Under the pieces are notes generated by a model. The model had not been told where the DNA came from. It was given only the letters and a program-made list of their open reading frames with translations, and searched no databases. From contig JAFVWD010000376.1 of NCBI GenBank assembly GCA_017501865.1, positions 1 to 7,752 on the forward strand: 7,752 bases of DNA. Direction: 5' to 3'. Both the position numbers and the translations under genes were made by a program. Positions 1-4,994 of the stretch are shown in pieces. The DNA is from Clostridia bacterium. GTDB lineage: Bacteria; Bacillota; Clostridia; Oscillospirales; Acutalibacteraceae. Every line of letters starts with the position of its first letter. Position 1 is the stretch's first letter.

Positions 1-66
1 AAAAAATCAGGGGTTGGTTGATTGGAAAATCAACCCAATCACAGAACCGTCCCCCAGATTTTTTGT
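1..66. repeat. REP-like palindromic sequence at the window edge
   Basis: The first 66 bases fold on themselves. An inner perfect hairpin pairs ggttgatt (16-23) with aatcaacc (28-35) around a GGAA loop. An outer arm pairs aaaaaatc plus a G run (1-13) with a C run plus gatttttt (51-64), with a mismatch, and ggtt/aacc can pair between them. Read on the minus strand, the right half contains gggggacggttctgtgatt, a string I remember as recurring in clostridial intergenic repeats; that is recall, not a search. The minus-strand reading also ends in a T run, so the structure could instead act as a terminator. It may be cut by the window start. Confidence 0.45.
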
Positions 67-180
67 TTCTTATTTACTTTTCGTAATTACAAGCCACTAA
101 AAACACAAAAAATATTATTTGCTTTTTTGGGAAAATAAATATGACTTTTAAGAACAGTGTAACACTAAATAAGATAACAA

Positions 181-208
181 AAACTCATTTCTAAATGAAT
201 CTGAGTTT
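181..208. other. Small inverted repeat upstream of the membrane-protein gene
   Basis: The heptamer aaactca (181-187) is inverted at 202-208 (tgagttt), and an alternative inner pairing tcattt/aaatga (185-198) overlaps it. It ends 17 bases before the ribosome binding site of the gene at 241, so it could be an operator or a leader hairpin. In sequence this AT-rich it may also be chance. I found no convincing -35/-10 pair for the downstream gene between 67 and 225. Confidence 0.25.
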
Positions 209-240
209 CATATTTTACATAATAGAAAGAGGTGGTTTTT

Positions 241-621
241 ATGGCAACACCCCAATATAAAGAAACAAATCAACAACCTAACCCAAAATTCAATTTGTTT
301 ATTAATTCTGTTATTGGGATATTGGGTTGTTATGTGGGTAGCTCAGGTTTAATGCTTTTAGGTTTTGGACTAAAAGAACTTCCTTTCTCAACCATTTTTG
401 ATTGGTTTTCAGAAATACTTATATGGGTGTTTGGGTTCGTTTTGTCATTTGGTTCTTTTTTGATATTTCCTTTTTCAATACTTATATTTGTAATTACAAT
501 TGTTCGAATCGGTAAATGTAATGTTAAAAGAGCGGATAAATTTAAAACTAATGTTGCATTAGGCTTAAATTTTACAGCTTTTGTAGTTTCACTTGTTTTT
601 CTATTATATACATTCACCTAA
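241..621 (+). CDS. Small multi-pass membrane protein, function unknown
   Basis: This is a 126-residue protein that I do not recognise. The ATG at 241 is chosen over an in-frame GTG at 232 because AAAGAGGTGG (226-235) is a good Shine-Dalgarno sequence at the right distance from it, and the GTG lies inside that site. The first 16 residues are hydrophilic (Q, N, P, K rich) and the rest is hydrophobic. Membrane segments are likely around residues 19-44, 58-76, 77-91 and 105-123, the middle two forming one long hydrophobic stretch. A basic loop (R89 to K102, with KCNVKRADKFK) probably lies in the cytoplasm. It has no cysteine or histidine clusters, catalytic motif or signal peptidase site. The gene stands alone, followed by hairpins and a probable terminator. 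Coding status is supported by the ribosome binding site and the protein-like hydrophobicity pattern; the function cannot be inferred. Confidence 0.7.
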   Translation: MATPQYKETNQQPNPKFNLFINSVIGILGCYVGSSGLMLLGFGLKELPFSTIFDWFSEILIWVFGFVLSFGSFLIFPFSILIFVITIVRIGKCNVKRADKFKTNVALGLNFTAFVVSLVFLLYTFT

Positions 622-636
622 GTATCAATCGCAGAC

Positions 637-740
637 AATCAGTTGATGGCTAATTGTGGGACAATCAGAAGACAGCTGATTTGAAGTAAGAGGTAATAGT
701 GAACAGGCAAGAAGTGAAATTTGCTTTTTACCTGTTATTA
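637..740. other. Tract with two imperfect hairpins downstream of the membrane-protein gene
   Basis: Two structures lie between the stop codon at 621 and the terminator at 753. In the first, aatcagttg (637-645) pairs with cagctgatt (673-681) using one G-U pair, and encloses attgt/acaat (653-657 with 661-665) around GGG. In the second, taat and aacagg (694-697, 702-707) pair with cctgtt and atta (731-740). No open reading frame of note covers the tract. It could be a structured 3' untranslated region, a small RNA, or remnants of a palindromic repeat. Confidence 0.35.
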
Positions 741-752
741 AGTGAAAAGCAA

Positions 753-806
753 GAACTCAGACGGTTGAAGGTGAAATTCAACTATCTGAGTTCTTTGTGT
801 TTTGTT
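753..806 (+). terminator. Probable intrinsic terminator after the small membrane-protein gene
   Basis: A perfect 9-base stem, gaactcaga (753-761) with tctgagttc (785-793), continues after small mismatches into gttgaa (764-769) with ttcaac (777-782) around a 7-base loop. The T-rich run tttgtgttttgtt (794-806) follows directly. The U tract is interrupted by G residues, so efficiency is uncertain. It lies 131 bases beyond the stop codon of the gene ending at 621, with no other plus-strand gene between. Confidence 0.6.
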
Positions 807-848
807 AATGTGTTTAAAAAGCTGTTGTCCTTTATTAGCTGACTTAAG

Positions 849-1128
849 TTAGAGTGAGTGTATTCGAATCAGATATGCCTTAAATGTCCGATTTCACGCA
901 CCCTTTGTATTTTTTTGTCTTGATATACGCCAGTATAACTTCGCCAAAGAAAATCCAAAATGCACGTAAACTCGGACATTTTAGGTTCTTCGAAGTTTAA
1001 TACTTGGCAGTTTTTTCTGTAACAAGGCAAAACTCGCAGGAAGGCTTTCTCCTTTCAAGAGTTTTAACGATGTTACAGGGAAAAGTGACTGTATTAAACC
1101 ATATTTGGTTCGAACACACTCACTCTAA
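849..1128. repeat. 280-base structured element with terminal inverted repeats (MITE-like)
   Basis: The ends, 849-868 and 1109-1128, are inverted copies of each other over 20 bases with one mismatch (ttagagtgagtg, then a/g, then ttcgaa). The interior holds two long imperfect hairpins. In the first, about 877-985, taaatgtccg...cacgca (881-900) pairs with tgcacg...cggacatttta (961-983), and the stem runs on to tatac/gtata (924-937) at the tip. In the second, 995-1099, gtttaatac pairs with gtattaaac, ctgtaaca (1017-1024) with tgttacag (1071-1078), and aaaactc (1029-1035) with gagtttt (1059-1065). No coding frame of note is present. An outer pair, aaaaagct (816-823) with agcttttt (1138-1145), may extend the base as far as the stop codon of the TIR gene. 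The layout fits a miniature inverted-repeat element or a large folded RNA; I saw no clear target-site duplication. Confidence 0.6.
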
Positions 1129-1144
1129 ACAAGAGGTAGCTTTT

Positions 1145-2332
1145 TTATAATCTTCTTAACGATTCCTTTAATTCAGCAATTTCGTTTCTGTGACGGAAAT
1201 CACTTGATAAAATATGTGAGGCAAAAGAGTTGTTTAAATTATATTTTCTTGGTGTGCCGTGAATGGACCATTCACTTTCATAGATGAGATTGTTGTCGTT
1301 AAACACCTGCAGACATTTCTGGTAGTTTGCCGAAACTGCGTTCGGGAAACCATTTTTGTTTTCCCAATCTTTAATATCCTGGAGTTGTTGGTCATTTGAA
1401 GATTTATTTGTAAGAACAGTTACATTTTCGTCTATTAAGTAAGCTGTAAACATTTTAAGTGTCGGGTTCAATTCCTCGTTGTACCACATATCCTCAAAAA
1501 TATCAGAGCTTAAAATCCGATGATTTTTAACGCAGGTGCTTAAAACAGGTAAAAGCTCCTCAGTCATTTTGGACCAACGTCTGAAGGTTATTATGTCAAT
1601 TTTCAAAGCTCCGTCGTGATATCTTGCATAACCGATTGTGGCAAGCAGCTTAAATGCATTTTCTACATCAACGTCATAAAGCTCTTCGTCAACGAGCCAT
1701 TGCTCAATAGTTTTTTTGCTGACCTCAAGAACCTGGTTTGAAAGTATGTAATAAAGAATTATCATCTCATCATCGGTAGTAATATCCAATTGCTCAAATG
1801 CAGGGTTAGATGAAATGAGTGTAGGTGAGGTTTTTGAGGTGATTCTGTTTACCGTAACTGTATATTTATTTATGAATGTATTCATCGCATTTGTTGCAAC
1901 CGAAAGACTCGGGGGTGCTATGTTCAACGAGCCCTGCACAACATCGTAAATATACGCAACATCAGAGCTTATGTCAAGCTTGAATAATTTGTAAACATCT
2001 TTCATAAATCCGTAAATCATACTTTGATTGATTTCGGGAAGTATTACCGGTAAAAGAAGCGCTTCTTCGTCAAAAATCATTGCACCTGTCAGATTTGTAC
2101 AGAATACGCTTTCTAAAAATTTCATAGATAAAATCGGAATGTTAACACAGCTTGATTTTACCATAGCATTTATTTCTTCGATGTTATTTACCTTACCGTC
2201 GTTCGAAGGGAGGGCACAAAGGTAAATAAATTCCTTCTGAATTCCCATATTCTGAAAATATTCAGAAAGAAGGATTGCAATGTTCTCTTCATTCGTGTGG
2301 TAAGCAATGAAAATTTTAAAACGTTGTTCCAT
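1145..2332 (-). CDS. TIR-domain protein with putative helical C-terminal region; catalytic Glu position appears to be Leu
   Basis: This 395-residue soluble protein begins with a TIR-like fold at about residues 5-100. A beta strand KIFIAYHTNEEN (6-17) is followed by a helix with LLSEYFQNMG (21-30), then EFIYLCALP (34-42). The segment ILSMKFLESVFC (67-78) matches the family pattern S-x-x-Y-x-x-S-x-x-C, and LPVILPEI (94-101) is the following strand. Bacterial TIR enzymes usually have C-x-x-E here, the glutamate being needed for NAD+ cleavage; this protein reads C78-T-N-L81. Residues 183-260 resemble a small helical or winged-helix region (TIEQWLVDEELYDVDVENAFKLL), and 275-395 is also mixed helical. 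There is no signal peptide or membrane segment. The ATG at 2332 has AAAGGA (2343-2348) ten bases upstream and a good promoter. TIR proteins often act in antiphage defence or NAD+ metabolism, but no partner gene is adjacent. The TIR assignment is by motif; the rest is inference. Confidence 0.75.
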   Translation of the reverse strand: MEQRFKIFIAYHTNEENIAILLSEYFQNMGIQKEFIYLCALPSNDGKVNNIEEINAMVKSSCVNIPILSMKFLESVFCTNLTGAMIFDEEALLLPVILPEINQSMIYGFMKDVYKLFKLDISSDVAYIYDVVQGSLNIAPPSLSVATNAMNTFINKYTVTVNRITSKTSPTLISSNPAFEQLDITTDDEMIILYYILSNQVLEVSKKTIEQWLVDEELYDVDVENAFKLLATIGYARYHDGALKIDIITFRRWSKMTEELLPVLSTCVKNHRILSSDIFEDMWYNEELNPTLKMFTAYLIDENVTVLTNKSSNDQQLQDIKDWENKNGFPNAVSANYQKCLQVFNDNNLIYESEWSIHGTPRKYNLNNSFASHILSSDFRHRNEIAELKESLRRL

Positions 2333-2342
2333 AAATATGAAA

Positions 2343-2400
2343 TCCTTTCGTTAGAATCCACCATTGTTATCATTATAATATTCAATTACAGAATAATCAA
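2343..2400 (-). promoter_or_regulatory. Promoter and ribosome binding site of the TIR gene
   Basis: On the minus strand, TTGATT (2395-2400) and TATAAT (2372-2377) are separated by 17 bases, close to the sigma-A consensus. Transcription would start near 2365. The ribosome binding site AAAGGA (2343-2348) lies 10 bases before the ATG that ends at 2332. The leader is only about 30 bases. Confidence 0.7.
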
Positions 2401-2415
2401 TAAAATTTTTTAAGG

Positions 2416-2443
2416 TTGATTTATTTTGGTTAAATGTTATAAT
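2416..2443 (+). promoter_or_regulatory. Promoter of the alpha/beta-hydrolase gene
   Basis: TTGATT (2416-2421) and TATAAT (2438-2443) are separated by 16 bases, and TGT just before the -10 box (2435-2437) gives an extended -10. Transcription would start near 2450. Its -35 box faces away from the -35 box of the divergent TIR gene, with 15 bases between them (2401-2415), so a regulator bound there could affect both genes. Confidence 0.65.
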
Positions 2444-2460
2444 GAGAAAAATAATGTTTT

Positions 2461-2466
2461 GGGAGA
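2461..2466 (+). promoter_or_regulatory. Ribosome binding site that places the hydrolase start at 2475
   Basis: GGGAGA lies 8 bases before the ATG at 2475 (a second ATG follows at 2478). The upstream in-frame ATG at 2442 overlaps the predicted -10 box and should not be transcribed. The ATG at 2454 lies within about 5 bases of the predicted transcript start and has no ribosome binding site. Confidence 0.55.
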
Positions 2467-2474
2467 TTTGCTGT

Positions 2475-3482
2475 ATGATGCCTGCTCAGAAGGAAAACCT
2501 GATTTTAAGAGAAACAGAGCCTGAATTAAGAATTAAAAGCGGTGAAGATATTTTGCTGTGGCAGAAAAATGCACGTAAAAAGCTTTCTGTTCTCTTAGGG
2601 TTAGAGAATTTCAAAGAAGCTTCATTAAAGCTTGATATTGAATATGAAAAAGAGTATGCCGATTTTTTTGAAACCCGTTTTACTTTTCAGAGTGAAGAGG
2701 GGCTGTTTGTACCGTGCCATTTTTTAAGACCGAAGAAAGCTGATAAAAAAGCACCTGTGATAATTTGCCTTCAGGGGCATTCTACCGGTATGCATATTTC
2801 TCTTGGTGTAGCAAAATTTGAAGGTGATGAAAAAACAATAGCAGGTGACCGCGACTTCTGTTTACAGGCTGTTGAAAACGGCTTTTGCTGTGTTGCCATG
2901 GAGCAACGCGGCTTCGGTGAGCTTGGTGGTACTCCTGAAACTCAGTGTGCAGATATTGCATTCAGCGCTTTGCTCACGGGAAGAACGATTTTAGGAGCAA
3001 GAGTGTGGGATATTAAAAGGCTTATTGATGTTCTTGAAACAGAATTCTCCTCTGTTTGTGATACAGATAGAATTTATTGTATGGGTAACTCAGGTGGTGG
3101 TACAGCAACCTTTTATGCGGCTGCACTTGAGGAACGTATAAAAGGGGCAATGCCCTCATGTTCGTTCTGCACTTTTGTTGATTCAATAGGTGAAATAAGA
3201 CATTGCTCGTGCAACTTTGTTCCAGGGATTGCAAGGTTTTTTGATATGGCTGAAATTGCCGGTATGATTTCTCCGAGGCCACTTGTTATAGTATCAGGAG
3301 AAAAAGACAGCATTTTTCCTATAACTCCTGCTAAAGAAGAATTTGCCCGTTTGAAAAACCTTTATTATAAAGAAAAACAAATTTCCGGGAAATGTTATCA
3401 TTTTATAGGCGGAGAAGGGCACAGGTTTTATAAGGGAGCTTGGGAAATTTTTAACAATCTTACTGACGAAAAAAGCTTGTAA
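2475..3482 (+). CDS. Alpha/beta-hydrolase family esterase (acetylxylan esterase / dienelactone hydrolase-like)
   Basis: This is a cytoplasmic serine hydrolase of 335 residues from the ATG at 2475; the frame stays open to 2442, which would give 346. After an alpha-helical N-terminal region (to about 75), the hydrolase core starts with PVIICLQGHSTGM, whose QGH (100-102) is the likely oxyanion-hole segment. QRGFGE (144-149) follows. The nucleophile elbow is GNSGGG with Ser206, the acid is Asp278 in VSGEKDSIFP, and the base is His316 in GGEGHRFY, so the Ser-Asp-His triad is complete and in the usual order. The arrangement resembles the large group containing acetylxylan esterases and dienelactone hydrolase-like proteins (Abhydrolase_7 type). 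The substrate cannot be read from sequence; deacylation of a sugar or other small ester is the usual guess. There is no signal peptide, so it would act inside the cell. It is cysteine-rich for its size. It is a single-gene unit, with its own promoter and terminator. Confidence 0.82.
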   Translation: MMPAQKENLILRETEPELRIKSGEDILLWQKNARKKLSVLLGLENFKEASLKLDIEYEKEYADFFETRFTFQSEEGLFVPCHFLRPKKADKKAPVIICLQGHSTGMHISLGVAKFEGDEKTIAGDRDFCLQAVENGFCCVAMEQRGFGELGGTPETQCADIAFSALLTGRTILGARVWDIKRLIDVLETEFSSVCDTDRIYCMGNSGGGTATFYAAALEERIKGAMPSCSFCTFVDSIGEIRHCSCNFVPGIARFFDMAEIAGMISPRPLVIVSGEKDSIFPITPAKEEFARLKNLYYKEKQISGKCYHFIGGEGHRFYKGAWEIFNNLTDEKSL

Positions 3483-3508
3483 TACAGGCTTTTTTCGTTA
3501 TTTTTTTA
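3466..3508 (+). terminator. Intrinsic terminator overlapping the hydrolase stop codon
   Basis: Fourteen base pairs, one of them G-U, join acgaaaaaagcttg (3466-3479) to caggcttttttcgt (3485-3498) around a 5-base loop taata, followed by tattttttt (3499-3507). The hydrolase stop codon (3480-3482) lies in the loop, so the last codons of the gene form the left arm. It separates the hydrolase from the rnf promoter. Confidence 0.85.
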
Positions 3509-3534
3509 TCAATCGTCACTTTATTGTGAAAATG

Positions 3535-3546
3535 GTAAAATTTTAC
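3535..3546. promoter_or_regulatory. 12-base palindrome upstream of the rnf promoter
   Basis: The sequence gtaaaattttac is a perfect palindrome ending 26 bases before the rnf -35 box. Its position suits an activator or repressor site. It is AT-rich and could be chance; I do not recognise the regulator. Confidence 0.25.
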
Positions 3547-3572
3547 GGAAAAGTTTTGTCTATTTAGAATTA

Positions 3573-3601
3573 TTGACACGTAAATTCCTGTGTTATATAA
3601 T
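3573..3601 (+). promoter_or_regulatory. Consensus sigma-A promoter of the rnf operon
   Basis: TTGACA (3573-3578) and TATAAT (3596-3601) are exact consensus boxes with the optimal 17-base spacer. Transcription would start near 3608, leaving an untranslated leader of about 80 bases before rnfC. An exact consensus promoter is consistent with high, largely constitutive expression of a core energy-conserving complex. Confidence 0.88.
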
Positions 3602-3687
3602 TAATTGAATAGTGTGTTGTGATATTTTATGCACTTTATTAAATAATATTAAAAAATAAATTCAGCTATTGAAAGGTAGGTTCTAAA

Positions 3688-4992
3688 ATGGCTTTTAAAT
3701 TACACGGAATTAAGCTTCGTGACAGAAAAACAACTGAAGGTATGCCTTCTGTCAGAATTCCTGTTCCCGAGACTGTTACTATTCCGACATCAATGCACAT
3801 TGGTAAGCCTGTTACTCCTGTTGTAAAGGTTGGTGACCTTGTAAAGGTAGGCACTCTTATTGCAGAGGATGCTACTGCGCTTTCAGCACCTGTTTACTCA
3901 AGTATTTCAGGTAAGGTTAGCAAAATAACAGAAATTACCATTTCTAACGGTAATGTTGTACAAGCAATTGTTATTCAGTCTGACGGTGAAATGACTGTTG
4001 ACGAAAATATTAAAAAGCCTGAAATAAATTCAAAGGATGATTTGATTTCAGCAATCAAAAAAAGCGGTATGGTAGGTCTTGGCGGCGCCGGCTTCCCGAC
4101 TTATGCTAAATTCACATCAGGTAAACCTATAGAGACTCTTTTAATAAATGGTGCTGAGTGTGAGCCCTTTATAACAAGCGACTCAACAACAATGGTTGAA
4201 AGGGCAGATGATATTAAGACTGCTATTGAATCACTTGTAAAATACTTCGAAGTTAAAGAAGTTGTTCTGGGTATAGAAAAGGGTAAAGGTGAAGCCATCA
4301 GAAAGATGGAAGAATTAGCTTCACAAATTCCTAATATGAAGGTTAAAATTTTGCCTAAGATTTACCCACAGGGCGGTGAAAAGGTATTAGTTTACCACTC
4401 AACAGGTAAAGTTATTCCTGTAGGCAAATTGCCTATAGATGTAGGCTGTGTAGTTATTAACTGCTCGACAATGGCAGGAATAGGTAAGTATATTCTTACA
4501 GGTATGCCGTTAGTTGAAAGATGTATTACTGTTGACGGCGGAGCGGTAAAAGAACCTAAGATTGTTATAGCACCTGTAGGAACACCATTAAAATGCCTGT
4601 TCGACTTCTGCGGTGGCTTTAAAGAGGAACCGTTCTCGGTTCTTTACGGTGGACCTATGATGGGTATTTCTGTTCCGGATACTTCAGTTCCTGTTCTCAA
4701 GCAGACAAATGCAATTCTTGCGCTTACTGAAAAGGAAACACATGTGCCAAAAGAAACAAATTGTATTCGTTGCGGAACTTGTGTTACAAATTGTCCGTTC
4801 GGTATAAGTGCTCCTGCTATTACAAAAGCATATAAAGCAAAAGATGCAGAGGCTGCAATAAAAGCAGGTGCTGAGCTTTGTATGGAATGTGGTTGCTGTT
4901 CTTATAATTGTCCCGCAAACAGACCACTTGTACAAACAAATAAATTGGCAAAAGCTTTAGTTCGTGATTACAGAGCAAAGGAGGCAAAGTAA
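3688..4992 (+). CDS. rnfC: Rnf complex subunit RnfC (NADH/FMN domain, two 4Fe-4S clusters)
   Basis: RnfC is the cytoplasmic peripheral subunit where NAD(H) exchanges electrons with the Rnf complex. At 434 residues it has the normal clostridial length, without the long C-terminal repeat tail of some proteobacterial RnfC. An N-terminal lipoyl/barrel-like domain (about 30-100, with PVTPVVKVGDLVKVGTLIAE) is followed by the flavin/NADH-binding fold shared with complex I 51-kDa subunits (glycine-rich GLGGAGFPTYAK at 130-141, GAECEP at 155-160). A SLBB-like region spans about 255-325. Two ferredoxin-type clusters come next: C359, C362, C365, C369 and C398, C401, C404, C408, both C-x2-C-x2-C-x3-C-P. 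The ribosome binding site is AAAGG (3672-3676). It is the first gene of the operon. Two bases separate its stop from rnfD, and its final codons contain the rnfD Shine-Dalgarno sequence. Confidence 0.97.
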   Translation: MAFKLHGIKLRDRKTTEGMPSVRIPVPETVTIPTSMHIGKPVTPVVKVGDLVKVGTLIAEDATALSAPVYSSISGKVSKITEITISNGNVVQAIVIQSDGEMTVDENIKKPEINSKDDLISAIKKSGMVGLGGAGFPTYAKFTSGKPIETLLINGAECEPFITSDSTTMVERADDIKTAIESLVKYFEVKEVVLGIEKGKGEAIRKMEELASQIPNMKVKILPKIYPQGGEKVLVYHSTGKVIPVGKLPIDVGCVVINCSTMAGIGKYILTGMPLVERCITVDGGAVKEPKIVIAPVGTPLKCLFDFCGGFKEEPFSVLYGGPMMGISVPDTSVPVLKQTNAILALTEKETHVPKETNCIRCGTCVTNCPFGISAPAITKAYKAKDAEAAIKAGAELCMECGCCSYNCPANRPLVQTNKLAKALVRDYRAKEAK

Positions 4993-4994
4993 CA

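Noticed and set aside
330..617. A minus-strand open frame opposite the small membrane protein
   Set aside because: The plus-strand frame has the ribosome binding site and a coherent membrane profile; the antisense product is unstructured-looking, with no start signal.
637..806. A T-box or other known riboswitch
   Set aside because: No T-box antiterminator core is visible, and no plus-strand gene follows within reach; the tract lies after a gene, not before one.
836..1141. tagct at 836-840 and 1137-1141 as a target-site duplication for the 280-base element
   Set aside because: The two copies lie 8 bases away from each clear terminal repeat, and the sequence between does not extend the repeats well; a 5-base match in this composition can be chance.
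2188..2385. An alternative minus-strand frame overlapping the start of the TIR gene
   Set aside because: It begins upstream of the predicted -10 box of the TIR promoter, so its start would not be transcribed, and its product resembles nothing.
3521..3546. A possible Rex (NADH-sensing repressor) site upstream of rnf
   Set aside because: ttgtgaaaatggtaaaa only loosely resembles the TTGTTAA-n4-TTAACAA pattern and lacks the symmetric half; not enough to call.
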